Origin: JAAYCI01 sp964370195
GTDB lineage: Bacteria; Bacillota; Clostridia; Oscillospirales; Ruminococcaceae
Assembly (NCBI GenBank): GCA_964370195.1
Contig: CAYJIH010000004.1
Coordinates: forward strand, 1 to 64,000
Length of the DNA stretch: 64,000 nucleotides
Reading direction: 5' to 3'
The first letter of the stretch is position 1. Each line of letters starts with the position of its first letter. The notes beneath the pieces were generated by a model that was given only the letters and a program-made list of their open reading frames with translations, did not search any database and was not told the origin of the DNA. Below, one piece after another: positions 45,126-54,189 of the stretch. A program made the position numbers and the translations under genes.

Positions 45126-45171
45126 AAAAGTGCAAGGTTTTGCGTGAAAAAGGCAAATACCTTGCACTTTT
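45126..45171. terminator. Bidirectional-looking terminator after the DUF624 gene
   Basis: AAAAGTGCAAGGT pairs perfectly with ACCTTGCACTTTT over 13 bp. It isolates the following ATP-grasp locus from upstream transcription. Confidence 0.8.
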
Positions 45172-45267
45172 CTAAATAATAACAGCGTCGCTTTGTATGA
45201 TAAAAGGCAACATTTTCGTTACGTTTATTAAGATATTCGTATCCATATAACTTAAGGAGGCCTCGCC

Positions 45268-46605
45268 GTGAGAATTGTTTTTTACAACACAATGTCGAAT
45301 GTTTTTGAAAGTGCTTATGACCATAACACTTGCTATCCAACGCGTGGCTCTGAATGGGATAGGCTGGCACAACAATATCCACAGCACGAGTTTATTTTGG
45401 TAAGCAAACTGCCGGGCATGTATTTGCTGGATATGAAAGACGGCAACGTGGTTTGCAAACCTAAAAATGTGCGGTATGTTTTGGTAGAAGAAAACAACAG
45501 TGTGGAAGAAATTGCCGATATTATATGGAATTTAGCCCCTGCCATGGCCATTGCCATTTCTACACCAAGTGTTCCACTCGATTGGAGCACCTTAAAAGAT
45601 GCCATCATTGCCGAACAGCTGGAAGAAAAAGGCATTCAAACGTATGCACACACCACATTTTCTGCCATTGCTTTTTTCGACAAATGGCGTTCTCACCTTG
45701 CTTTACGTGAAACAAAATTTGGCGTAGCAAAAGCCATTTATATCCACAGCGCTTTGTTTTGGGTAGAAAAAACAAACAAAAAGGTGGAAAACAACGTATA
45801 CAAAGAATATGTATTTTTCCGCATTAAAGAAATGACCTTTCCTGTCATTATCAAAGACACCGTGGGGGCCGCTTCGCTGGGCATTCAAATTGCCGATAGC
45901 TACGAAAAAGCCAAGGAAATTTTGCTGGGAGAGGGCACAAACTCGGATGTGATTGTGGAAGAACTGATACGGGGCGAGCAGTTTGGCACAGAAATCCATG
46001 GTGCAAACCGAAATTATCACGTGTTGCCACCCTTCCGCTTTACCATGAATGAAGAAGGTGTAACCGAGCCACGGTACAGCATTAAATTCGGCCCGGTTAC
46101 CGACGAAAAATATCACATTCCTCAACTGCAAGAGTCTTTACGCCGTTTGGCAGAACAATTCAATTTTTCTGGCTGTGCACAAATTGATTTGGTTTTCAGG
46201 GATAACAAATGGTATGTTATCGAGGTGAACCCCCGTTGGTCTGGCATGACCACAATGACGGCAGCCTCACAAGGGCGCAATGCATTTTCTGTATTTTTAG
46301 AATCCGCTTTGGGCAGTGCTGTGGATTACACCGACTGGAAGAATTTAAAATATGTGGTAAACTTTAAAATTCCTTCCATGGACAAAGACGAACTGCAGCG
46401 CTTGCAAGCCTTTGACCATGTGCAATTTGTAATGATGATTTCCAACACAAAGCCAAACATAAATATGCACTATGGCGAAGTTGTGTATGGTGGTTTTGAC
46501 ACAAAAGAGGAATTGATTTTCGGTTTACAATCTTTGCAAGAGGCTTTTCCAAACACCATTTCACCTCTTGTTTTACAAAGTGCAAAACAGCTTATAAACC
46601 AATAA
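45268..46605 (+). CDS. ATP-grasp ligase-like protein 1
   Basis: The 445-aa protein has an ATP-grasp fold: the ATP-binding FPVIIKDTVGAASLGI near residue 192, VIVEELIRGEQFGTEIHG near 230, and the metal-binding AQIDLVFRDNKWYVIEVNPRWSG near 305. ATP-grasp ligases join a carboxylate (as acyl phosphate) to an amine or thiol. It is not a standard CPS, DdlA or PurD. It starts with GTG after AAGGAGG and leads the series ATP-grasp 1, ATP-grasp 2, GH3. The substrates cannot be read from the sequence. Confidence 0.85.
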   Translation: MRIVFYNTMSNVFESAYDHNTCYPTRGSEWDRLAQQYPQHEFILVSKLPGMYLLDMKDGNVVCKPKNVRYVLVEENNSVEEIADIIWNLAPAMAIAISTPSVPLDWSTLKDAIIAEQLEEKGIQTYAHTTFSAIAFFDKWRSHLALRETKFGVAKAIYIHSALFWVEKTNKKVENNVYKEYVFFRIKEMTFPVIIKDTVGAASLGIQIADSYEKAKEILLGEGTNSDVIVEELIRGEQFGTEIHGANRNYHVLPPFRFTMNEEGVTEPRYSIKFGPVTDEKYHIPQLQESLRRLAEQFNFSGCAQIDLVFRDNKWYVIEVNPRWSGMTTMTAASQGRNAFSVFLESALGSAVDYTDWKNLKYVVNFKIPSMDKDELQRLQAFDHVQFVMMISNTKPNINMHYGEVVYGGFDTKEELIFGLQSLQEAFPNTISPLVLQSAKQLINQ

Positions 46606-46664
46606 GCTGCAACGTGTCATCTACACCGTAAAATTTGTATGGACAATAATAAGGAGGCACTTGT

Positions 46665-47519
46665 ATGACCGTATGGGCTTTAGTATCTTATGCAGACAAA
46701 CACTGGGATGTTATGATGAAAATGTATGAGGATGCGATACCACCTGAGCTTACCATTCTTCTTATGGATTGCATGGAATTACAAATAGAAACAGGTGAAA
46801 ATTTAAAAGCAATTTACAATGGTGAAGAAATTCCCTTGCCAGACGCTTTTTGGCCCACATTAAGCAACACCGATTATTTGCTGATAGAGCACCTTCTTTT
46901 AGAAGCCGGCGTGCCATGTGTTTTAAATTTAAGCGAGGTTGCCGTGGCAAAAAGTAAAATCCTCACCTATCATCGTTTGGCTAAAAACAACATCCGTGTA
47001 CCAAAAACAGTGGTATTCTTTCACCGATCAAAAAAGGAAACGATTTTAAGCCAAGTGAATTTCCCCTTTGTGGTAAAACCAGATGGTGGGTTTGGCGGCG
47101 AAGGTGTGCAGTTGATTCATAACGAGGCCGAACTGGACGACTGCCTTGCTGCGCTTTCCTACGGTGTGGCCTATGTAGCCCAGGAATATATCTCCACATC
47201 GCACGGGAAAGATGTGCGTGTAACACTTTTAAACGGAGAGCTTATGTCCTCTAGCATGAGAAGCTCACAAGATCCAAACGAATTCCGCTCAAATCTTCAT
47301 GTGGGTGGCAAACTGCTTGATTATGAAATAGATGAACCTACGCTACAATTGTGTAAAAAAATAGCCGGTTTGTTTCAGTTGCCCCTCATTGGGCTCGACC
47401 TTATGTTTGGCAAAGATGAATTTGTGTTGGCCGAAGTAAACGCATTTCCGGGGCTATATCCCCAATATATGAGCAAAGCCAGCGATGCCATTTTACAAAA
47501 TTTTCTTGCAAAAAAATAG
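46665..47519 (+). CDS. ATP-grasp ligase-like protein 2 (RimK/Ddl-like)
   Basis: The 284-aa protein is a compact ATP-grasp enzyme closer to RimK and D-Ala ligase: FVVKPDGGFGGEGVQLI near residue 132 is the flexible glycine-rich loop, AQEYISTSHGKDVRVTLLNGE near 170 the phosphate region, and GLDLMFGKDEFVLAEVNAFPGL near 245 the metal site. It follows ATP-grasp 1 by 59 bp, with AAGGAGGCAC upstream. Different ATP-grasp subfamilies side by side suggest two successive ligations. Confidence 0.87.
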   Translation: MTVWALVSYADKHWDVMMKMYEDAIPPELTILLMDCMELQIETGENLKAIYNGEEIPLPDAFWPTLSNTDYLLIEHLLLEAGVPCVLNLSEVAVAKSKILTYHRLAKNNIRVPKTVVFFHRSKKETILSQVNFPFVVKPDGGFGGEGVQLIHNEAELDDCLAALSYGVAYVAQEYISTSHGKDVRVTLLNGELMSSSMRSSQDPNEFRSNLHVGGKLLDYEIDEPTLQLCKKIAGLFQLPLIGLDLMFGKDEFVLAEVNAFPGLYPQYMSKASDAILQNFLAKK

Positions 47520-47700
47520 CATCTGCACATGCTCTGTTTACATGAAGCAGCGGTGCAAACGAACTTTGTGCCATACAAACGAAAAATAACCATTGAAACA
47601 ACATCACAGCGATACACAAAATGAAAGAGCCATATTTGCACGAATTGACATAACACACTTGCATAAACCATTTTTCCCAAAACTGCTACAGGAGGTTTTT

Positions 47701-49422
47701 ATGAAAAAGTTGCTAAACCGCTTGCTGATGTCTACGATAACGCGAAAGGGACGAAAGAGCTTTCAGCGTTTAAACGAAATGTCGATGCAGGCGAAAAAAA
47801 CAAATGAAGACTTGCTTTTTCAAATTGTGCGCGACAACGAAAACACTGAATTTGGGCAAAAACATCAATTTTCCTCCATTCATACCGTAGACGATTTTCA
47901 AAATCAAGTGCCGTTTACCACTTACGATGATTATGCCGAAGTGATCGACCGAAGCATTGCCTCTGGGGCGCATGATTTAATCAGTGCTTATCCCACTTGC
48001 TATTATGCCATGACATCCGGCAGCACAGACAATCCTAAAAAAATTCCGGTTTCGCAAAAAACCTTAGATATCTATGAGGATTATTCTTTTGGCATTATGC
48101 TTGCCGCGGCCGAACGCTATGTGAAGAAAACGAAAGGCCGCAGCTTAAATTACGGGCACATTCTCAGTGCCATACAAATTTCCAAGGGTTTTGCCTCCGA
48201 CGGCACACCCATGGGACCTATTAGTATGGCCGTAATGGGAAAAACCGAGAAAATTTTACCCTATTTTTTCACAACACCTGTGCCGGCCCTTTACTGCACA
48301 GAGAATTACGACAAAAAATACGTGATGCTTCGTTTTGCAATGGAACAAGAGGGCTTGCCCTGCCTAATGACACCCTTTATGACAACTTTAGCCGATATGA
48401 TGTATTATATGGAGCGTCACCATGAGCTAATTGTGCGCGATATTGAACTTGGGCGCATCGACGATTCCATTCGGCTGCCTGAGGATTTACGCCGTGATTT
48501 ACAGGCCTATATAAAACCTCTTCCACAACGTGCAAAAGCGTTGAGAAATGAGTTTTCCAAAGGGTTCGATACGCCAATTTTACCACGCATTTTTCCAAAA
48601 ATGGATTTTATCGGTGGCATCGGCACAGGTAGTTTTACCATTTATGCTGAAAAAATGCGCCGATATTCTGGTGATATACCATTTTATTTTTCGGTTTATG
48701 CCGCATCAGAATCGATGATGGCTGTGGCGATTGAAATGGAAAAAGGCGAATATGTTATTTTGCCACACAGCAGCTTTTATGAGTTTATTCCCGTGGCAGA
48801 GCCCGGAACGCAAGAAGCAGAGGAAGCAGAGGATAAAAACCCAAAAACAAAGCGGCTACATGAACTGGAAGAGGGGCACTGCTATGAGGTGGTGATAACC
48901 AATTTGGCGGGGCTTTACCGTTATCGCTTGGGCGACGTAATTCGTTGCACAGGTTATCACCACGAATCGCCTAAAATTTGCTTTGTCTATCGTAAAAAAC
49001 AAATGGTAAGCATCGCCGGCGAAAAAACAGACGAAGGGTGTATTGCACGTGTGGTAAAACACTTCGAAGAGGAAAGTGGAGAATCCATTCGGGACTTTAG
49101 TATTTATGCCGATACAAATGTTTCGCCCGGGCGTTACGTGCTGTTTATGGAGCCGGAAAAACAGCTTCCAAAAGAAAAACACAAAGAATACCGTGAAATT
49201 GTAGAAAAAGGCCTTGCCATCGCAAATCCCTCTGTTGGTGTCAAGGTAGAAAATGGAACGCTGTCTCCCTCTGAGGTGTGTTTTTTACAGCAAGAAACGT
49301 ATGCATTGTATCGTGATTTGCAAGCAGCACGTGGCATTTCAGAAAACCAATTAAAACCAATTCGCGTGATTGACACAATCGTGAAAGAAAAATTCTTCTT
49401 TGCCCTTATAGACAAAGAATAA
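47701..49422 (+). CDS. GH3-family acyl-acid amido synthetase
   Basis: This 573-aa protein belongs to the GH3 superfamily, known from plants for adenylating acids such as jasmonate or auxin and joining them to amino acids. The three ATP-binding motifs are visible: TSGSTDNPKKIPV near residue 104, YAASESMMA near 340, and YRYRLGDVIRCTGY near 405. Bacterial members have no established product. The ATG at 47701 has AGGAGG upstream; the frame opens 36 codons earlier. It follows two ATP-grasp genes, another amide-forming family. Confidence 0.92.
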   Translation: MKKLLNRLLMSTITRKGRKSFQRLNEMSMQAKKTNEDLLFQIVRDNENTEFGQKHQFSSIHTVDDFQNQVPFTTYDDYAEVIDRSIASGAHDLISAYPTCYYAMTSGSTDNPKKIPVSQKTLDIYEDYSFGIMLAAAERYVKKTKGRSLNYGHILSAIQISKGFASDGTPMGPISMAVMGKTEKILPYFFTTPVPALYCTENYDKKYVMLRFAMEQEGLPCLMTPFMTTLADMMYYMERHHELIVRDIELGRIDDSIRLPEDLRRDLQAYIKPLPQRAKALRNEFSKGFDTPILPRIFPKMDFIGGIGTGSFTIYAEKMRRYSGDIPFYFSVYAASESMMAVAIEMEKGEYVILPHSSFYEFIPVAEPGTQEAEEAEDKNPKTKRLHELEEGHCYEVVITNLAGLYRYRLGDVIRCTGYHHESPKICFVYRKKQMVSIAGEKTDEGCIARVVKHFEEESGESIRDFSIYADTNVSPGRYVLFMEPEKQLPKEKHKEYREIVEKGLAIANPSVGVKVENGTLSPSEVCFLQQETYALYRDLQAARGISENQLKPIRVIDTIVKEKFFFALIDKE

Positions 49423-49529
49423 CGTAAACAAATCTGTCGTTGCTTTCCACCATACAAAGCGGCATTATCGTTACTTAAAAAACAAAGCCACCGCTCTTGT
49501 GCCTTTGTTTAATTGAATGGATAATATAT

Positions 49530-49580
49530 AACTCCCCCGTAAAAGCTGCACAACGCGCTTTTTACGGGGGAGTTGTTTAT
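49530..49580. terminator. Bidirectional terminator between the GH3 and ABC1-kinase genes
   Basis: AACTCCCCCGTAAAAGC pairs with GCTTTTTACGGGGGAGTT, with T-rich sequence on the plus strand and TATATATTAT on the minus strand. It separates two converging genes. Confidence 0.88.
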
Positions 49581-51409
49581 TTTCGTCTTCGAATGGTTTG
49601 AACCACCAATATAATCACAAGCACAAAGGCCAACACAAACCCGGCTGTACCAATGCCGGACACCACGGTTTTGGCTGCATCGGCAAAATGAATGAGAAGG
49701 GAAGAGCCCATGATGAGCGCTGCCACAATGATGCCCATTACGAGGCGGTTTACCATGGTTTCCATTCGCTTAAACAATTCGTCTAAGTTCCCGGTTTCCA
49801 TGCTCAGTTTCATTTCTCCTCTGGTAAGTGTATCCAGCGCCCGCGAAATTTTCACAGGCACCTCCGGCATTGCTTTGCCCGCACGGTATAAATCTTTTAA
49901 AATTTTCAGCACTTCTGTTTTTGGGTCAAATTGATTTTGTAGATATCGTTTCGCATAAGGCATTACCGCATCCATAATAGAAAGCTCCGGATCCAGTGCC
50001 AGCACAATGCCTTCAATTGTGCCCACACCTTTCACCAACAAGGTAATGCTTTCCGGCAATTGAAGTTGATGGCGTGCGCAAAGCGTATTGATGTCCTCAA
50101 AAGCCACAGAAATATCTAAGTCTCCAATGGGCATCTCGTAATATTTATCAAACATGTTGCCCACATCTCTTGTAAACGCCTGCATATCCACTGTTGCTTT
50201 TGCTTTGCACAAACTTAAAACAGCATGTGCCATTTTTTCGCTGTCTTTTTCAAGCACAGCCGCTATAATACGGTTCAGCTTTTCGCGGGTGTGTTCGTCA
50301 AGCGTGCCCATCATGCCAAAATCGATAAACACAATCCTCTCCGGCCCATGGTCGGCCGGCTGTGTTTTTACTGTGCCGGCAAACAAGCTCGCTATGTCTT
50401 GGTTTCGGAAAATGGTGGATAAACTTACACCGGCTACGGTTACGTCAATGTCTAGCGGAAGCTCTTGCTGCAAGCCTTTTTCCAGTGCTTCAACCGTTTT
50501 GGGCTGGCCGTCGTTTGCTCTTTCTTCTTCAAGCACAGCAGACGTATCCAATGTGATAAGAATATTGCCGGGATGTGGGTCTGCATGGAAAAAGCCATCG
50601 TCGAAAATTTGCTTCATGTAGTTGTCTACAATTTCTTTGGCCAAGCGTTTTTTTGTTTCCACAACAGCCGTGTTCCCGCTTTGCAGTTCCGCGTTTGATT
50701 GCTCTATGTAGGCCGAAACAGGCACACCCTGCATAAAATCCATAATCAAAAGGCGCTCGCTAGAAAACTCCCGGTATACTTTAGGGGATAAAATATACGG
50801 CACATCCGCATTGAAACCGCCAAATTTCTCAATGTTTTCAGCTTCTTTTGTAAAATCCAGTTCATTTAATAAAGAACGCTTTAGCTCTGCCACAATGGCG
50901 GCGGGGTCTCCCATGCCGGCGGCCGGTATAAACTTAACAAGTGGCACCGCCTTTTCCAGCAAGGCAATGTCTTGGCTCATTTCGTCAAAAATGCCGGGGT
51001 GTTGCACTTTTACCACCACGCGCTGGCCCCCTTTAAGCTCGGCCATATGCACTTGCGCAATGCTAGCCGAAGCAAGGGGTTTTTGCGAAAAGTCCTCAAA
51101 CAAATCGTCTACGGCATGGCCTGTTTCTGCTAAAACAGTGGCACTTACAGACTCATAATCGTCTGTTTTCACTTGGTTTTGCAATTTTTTTAATTCTTCG
51201 CTAAATTCCGGGGTAATGATGTCGGAGCGGGTGGATAAAATTTGCCCAATTTTTATAAAACTGGGGCCCAATTCTTCAAAAGCCACTCTTACTTGTTCTG
51301 GGTTTTTTTGCTCTGCCAGGGAAGAAAGTACTTTATGCTTTGTTAATGTCGCTACAATTTTTGCAAGACGAGCCTTTGCCGTTTTTTGCGTGGTGTTGTT
51401 TTCTTCCAT
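49577..51409 (-). CDS. ABC1/UbiB-family atypical protein kinase with insertion
   Basis: The 610-aa protein has the ABC1/AarF signatures: KIGQ in SFIKIGQILSTR, the Ala-rich loop SASIAQVH, the ATP Lys in VVVKVQHPG, HADPHPGN and the DFG motif in FIDFGMMG. Two C-terminal membrane helices anchor it. Between HADPHPGN and DFG, normally about 15-20 residues apart, lie about 80, with a D/E-rich part. The family supports quinone or lipid metabolism; in a quinone-poor anaerobe the target is unclear. Confidence 0.9.
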   Translation of the reverse strand: MEENNTTQKTAKARLAKIVATLTKHKVLSSLAEQKNPEQVRVAFEELGPSFIKIGQILSTRSDIITPEFSEELKKLQNQVKTDDYESVSATVLAETGHAVDDLFEDFSQKPLASASIAQVHMAELKGGQRVVVKVQHPGIFDEMSQDIALLEKAVPLVKFIPAAGMGDPAAIVAELKRSLLNELDFTKEAENIEKFGGFNADVPYILSPKVYREFSSERLLIMDFMQGVPVSAYIEQSNAELQSGNTAVVETKKRLAKEIVDNYMKQIFDDGFFHADPHPGNILITLDTSAVLEEERANDGQPKTVEALEKGLQQELPLDIDVTVAGVSLSTIFRNQDIASLFAGTVKTQPADHGPERIVFIDFGMMGTLDEHTREKLNRIIAAVLEKDSEKMAHAVLSLCKAKATVDMQAFTRDVGNMFDKYYEMPIGDLDISVAFEDINTLCARHQLQLPESITLLVKGVGTIEGIVLALDPELSIMDAVMPYAKRYLQNQFDPKTEVLKILKDLYRAGKAMPEVPVKISRALDTLTRGEMKLSMETGNLDELFKRMETMVNRLVMGIIVAALIMGSSLLIHFADAAKTVVSGIGTAGFVLAFVLVIILVVQTIRRRK

Positions 51410-51519
51410 AAAGGTCTCCTTTTACACACTATGCATTTATTATACGTTCTTTATCGTTATACATGTACATGCGGTGCAGTGCAATTTGAATACTATGTAT
51501 GGTTTGTAAGCACGCAAAC

Positions 51520-52197
51520 TTAAAAGATGCGTAAAAGCAAAAAATAGAGGGGAGGCACGGCAAGTGCCGGCAAAAAATTGATGGTTTTGATGTTTAAAAC
51601 CTTTAAAATACTAAGTCCTGTACTAAAAATCAACACACCGCCCACAATGCCAATTTCAGCCATCAAAGCATCTGTTATAAATGGTTCTAAAACAGTTGCC
51701 CCAAGATAAATGGAACCTTGCCAGCAAAAAAGAATGACAGCAGCATAAACAACAGAAAAGCCAAACGAAGAGGCCAGCACCATTGAAGTTACAAAATCTA
51801 AGGTTGCATTTGTTAAAAGAAATGTATGGTTGTTGTTTAAAGCGCTCTCGATGGGGCCCAGTATAGACAAGGTGCCAAAACAAAACAACAAAACAGCTGT
51901 GATGGTTCCCTCTAAATTGCCGGCGTGTTTTAATTTTTTACCAATCGTGTCGATTCTTTCGTCTAGCCGCAACACGTGGCCCACAAAACTGCCAACCGCC
52001 AGCGAAACAATAAACAAAACAGGCGCTGCGCTTTCTGCCATATTGCTAACAATGGAGTGAATGCCAAGTGCCGCTGCCGAAAGCCCCATCGCCTGCATCA
52101 GTGCATGGCTGTGCTTTTCGCTAATCCCTTTTTTTAAAATACACCCGATTAAACTGCCCACAACGATGGCCAGTGTGTTTATATATGTTCCTATCAT
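51520..52197 (-). CDS. DUF554-family membrane protein
   Basis: This 225-aa protein has about six to seven hydrophobic segments and the DUF554 opening MIGTYINTLAIVVGSLIG, with ALGIHSIV and GPIESAL further on. It is a possible transporter of unknown substrate. The ATG at 52197 (after GAGGAAACC) is chosen; the open frame begins 17 codons earlier. Confidence 0.85.
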   Translation of the reverse strand: MIGTYINTLAIVVGSLIGCILKKGISEKHSHALMQAMGLSAAALGIHSIVSNMAESAAPVLFIVSLAVGSFVGHVLRLDERIDTIGKKLKHAGNLEGTITAVLLFCFGTLSILGPIESALNNNHTFLLTNATLDFVTSMVLASSFGFSVVYAAVILFCWQGSIYLGATVLEPFITDALMAEIGIVGGVLIFSTGLSILKVLNIKTINFLPALAVPPLYFLLLRIF

Positions 52198-52278
52198 TGG
52201 TTTCCTCGTGCATTGCGCTAAGCTAGCCGGCATTCCTTTGCCCTGCATGCGAAGCTATTGTGTGATTCTGCCGTGATA

Positions 52279-52587
52279 TTAAGCGAAATAGGTGTGCGAT
52301 GCCTTCCATTTTTTTAACGCAATCGACACCCAAAAACTATAAATGCCCAGTGTAATAATGGTAAGCAAAAGCCACCATATCCACTTGCCAAAAAGTTGCA
52401 TCGCTGTGCCATCGAACGCAAGGCGCCTGCCTTCTACTACGGTATGTTTTACTTCCCACCGATAAATCATGCAAACAGCCCAAGGATAACAGATCCCCAA
52501 GGTAAGTGCGGTTACAAGTGTTCCCAAAAGATACCAGCCAATCAACTGAAGAAGACCACCATCAAAATACGAGTTCTCTGTGTACAT
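52279..52587 (-). CDS. Small DUF898-like membrane protein
   Basis: The 102-aa protein has two hydrophobic segments around LGTLVTALTLGICYPW and WWLLLTIITLGIYSFW. This near repeat of a TLGIxxxW unit is like half of a YjgN/DUF898 protein. It also resembles short proteins annotated as DUF898 in Clostridia. Function is unknown. Confidence 0.7.
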   Translation of the reverse strand: MYTENSYFDGGLLQLIGWYLLGTLVTALTLGICYPWAVCMIYRWEVKHTVVEGRRLAFDGTAMQLFGKWIWWLLLTIITLGIYSFWVSIALKKWKASHTYFA

Positions 52588-52870
52588 TTTTATTCTCCGA
52601 ATTTCTATTTTTTAAAGAATTTTAGATGTATTTCTAAGCGTATTTTTAATATCTGTGCTCAAAAAGTGCGAATTACGATGCGAATTTACACATGTTGATA
52701 GTGTACGTTATCTATTCATGATTGTCAATATACGATGTACGGTGTTTTAATCTTGGATATTCTAATTTTAAAGACGATGCCAAATACAATTGTACCAAGC
52801 TTCACATCCTTTTTTATCGCAATTTTAGAAAACGGTGGCAAAACCAGCACATCTGGCACACCCCCTTGTA
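52588..52870. other. Intergenic region before the NHLM-type export locus
   Basis: No supported gene; an open frame on the minus strand (52725-53147) overlaps the peptide gene and lacks a ribosome site. The stretch is AT-rich and leads into the promoter at 52871. Confidence 0.5.
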
Positions 52871-52899
52871 TTGACGAAACTTTAAAAACAACATAAAAT
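52871..52899 (+). promoter_or_regulatory. Candidate promoter of the peptide-sigma-exporter operon
   Basis: TTGACG (52871-52876) and TAAAAT (52894-52899) are 17 bp apart, 76 bp before the first gene. A self-recognised ECF-type promoter may exist as well but cannot be picked out by eye. Confidence 0.6.
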
Positions 52900-52974
52900 A
52901 GAAGTATATAATGCAGTGTTTCCACCATTTTATTGATACACATTTTTACTACAAGCAACGAAGGAGTGATTTTA

Positions 52975-53160
52975 ATGCAAGAGAAGCTGCATGCTTTGTT
53001 TGAAATGCAACATTTTGTAGAAAACGAGAATTTAGCAAAGCTGATTGCGCAAACAGAGCAACGCATGAAATGTGCCCTTCCCTTTGAAGAATTGGACGAC
53101 GACCAACTTGTGGTAAATGCAGCCGGAGACCTTTTTCCGCAAGACAAAGAGGGGGACTAA
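52975..53160 (+). CDS. 61-aa peptide, candidate exported-peptide precursor
   Basis: A small acidic protein with its own AAGGAG site opens the operon. Its C-terminal part, L40-D-D-D-Q-L-V-V-N-A-A-G51, follows the double-glycine leader pattern L-S-x-x-E-L-x-x-I-x-G-G at the two Leu positions and the Gly at -1, with Ala at -2. Cleavage after G51 by the C39 peptidase of the downstream exporter would free the 10-residue DLFPQDKEGD. Asn at -4 is atypical, and the core has no Cys, Ser or Thr. It may instead be a sigma-factor partner. It is not a recognised family. Confidence 0.65.
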   Translation: MQEKLHALFEMQHFVENENLAKLIAQTEQRMKCALPFEELDDDQLVVNAAGDLFPQDKEGD

Positions 53161-53161
53161 A

Positions 53162-53704
53162 ATGATGACGGTTTTGCCGTCCATGGAAGAAATTTATCTC
53201 ACCTACGAAAAAAAGGTGTATGGATATATTGCACGGCGTGTAAACAACAGTGCCGATGCACAAGAATTATGCTCTGAAGTGTTTACAAAGGTGCTGGCGG
53301 GGCTTTCAACATTTGATTATCAAAAAGCATCCTTATCCACTTGGGTTTATGCCGTTTGCCGAAACACAGTGGTAGATTTTTATCGGCACAACGCACGGGC
53401 ACCCATTCAAAGCGAGTGGGACGAGCCACAATGCGAATTGGTGCAAACCGAGCTGTTACCAGAGGATCTATTGCTGCAACAAGAAAAATTAAATGAATTG
53501 GCCGCGGCTTTAGCGCGCTTGCCACAGCGCGAGCGCGACATTATTATATTGCGGTTTTATCACGGCCTTCCTTCAAAAAAAGTGGCAGAAGCGGTTTCTC
53601 TTAACGATGGCAACGTGCGCTATTTGCAATCCATCGCACTGAAAAAATTGCGCCTATATCTGCACGAAGATAACAGTGCGCCGGAGGGCGACGATGAACC
53701 GTAG
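53162..53704 (+). CDS. ECF-like sigma-70 factor
   Basis: The 180-aa protein has sigma region 2 (YEKKVYGYIARRVNNSADAQELCSEVFTKVLAG) and region 4 (LPQRERDIIILRFYHGLPSKKVAEAVSLNDGNVRYLQSIALKKL) and no region 1 or 3, the ECF layout. It starts after AGAGGGGGA, directly after the small peptide gene, and overlaps the next gene by 11 bp. No typical anti-sigma factor is present; the following membrane protein or the peptide may serve. Confidence 0.92.
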   Translation: MMTVLPSMEEIYLTYEKKVYGYIARRVNNSADAQELCSEVFTKVLAGLSTFDYQKASLSTWVYAVCRNTVVDFYRHNARAPIQSEWDEPQCELVQTELLPEDLLLQQEKLNELAAALARLPQRERDIIILRFYHGLPSKKVAEAVSLNDGNVRYLQSIALKKLRLYLHEDNSAPEGDDEP

Positions 53705-54176
53705 TGTATTTCGTAAAAAAAGCCTTGATAGAATGGAAAGCCCCGAACAAATGGATGATTATATCCAGGCAACAAGCCCCCGTTTATGGCCTGTTTTGGC
53801 TGCGGTTGCTGTGCTGGTAACCGCGGTGGTTGTGTGGTCTTTTACGGCATCGCTTACCTCAGAAGTGTCCCTACAAGCCTATTTAAAAAACGAACACGCC
53901 GTGTGTTACATCACACCGGAAATGGCAAAAACACTTTCTGTGGGCATGCGCATCCGTGCAGAAGGCGAAACCGGGGCCATTATAGAAATAGGGCAAAATC
54001 CACTTTCCAGGCAGGAAGTGGCTACAATTATAGGCAACGATTATGTATTCGACACGTTAGACGTTCCCGAGTGGAGCGTTCCCGTGGTGATTTCAATGCC
54101 TTCTTCCCCAGATGGTATTGTGGAAATTTCTGTAATAACCGGCAGTGTGCATCCGGCCGAGTTTGTGCTTAACTAA
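53694..54176 (+). CDS. Miniature HlyD-like membrane protein of the NHLM-type exporter
   Basis: The 160-aa protein has a short cytoplasmic start, one membrane helix (about residues 32-52) and a 100-residue outer domain with YITPEMAKTLSVGMRIRAEG and LSRQEVATIIG. These resemble the beta-barrel part of NHLM bacteriocin-system secretion proteins. Such adaptors normally have 250-300 residues with a coiled-coil hairpin, which is missing here. An anti-sigma role (single helix, next to the sigma gene) is the alternative. Confidence 0.65.
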   Translation: MNRSVFRKKSLDRMESPEQMDDYIQATSPRLWPVLAAVAVLVTAVVVWSFTASLTSEVSLQAYLKNEHAVCYITPEMAKTLSVGMRIRAEGETGAIIEIGQNPLSRQEVATIIGNDYVFDTLDVPEWSVPVVISMPSSPDGIVEISVITGSVHPAEFVLN

Positions 54177-54189
54177 GGGAGGTGGGGCT

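Noticed and set aside
45100..45171. Attenuator for the ATP-grasp locus
   Set aside because: The only -10-like box (TATACT near 45115) would start transcription inside the hairpin, so the hairpin is better read as the terminator of the previous gene.
52725..53147. 140-aa open frame on the minus strand
   Set aside because: It is antisense to the 61-aa peptide gene and the sigma leader, with no ribosome site or family features.
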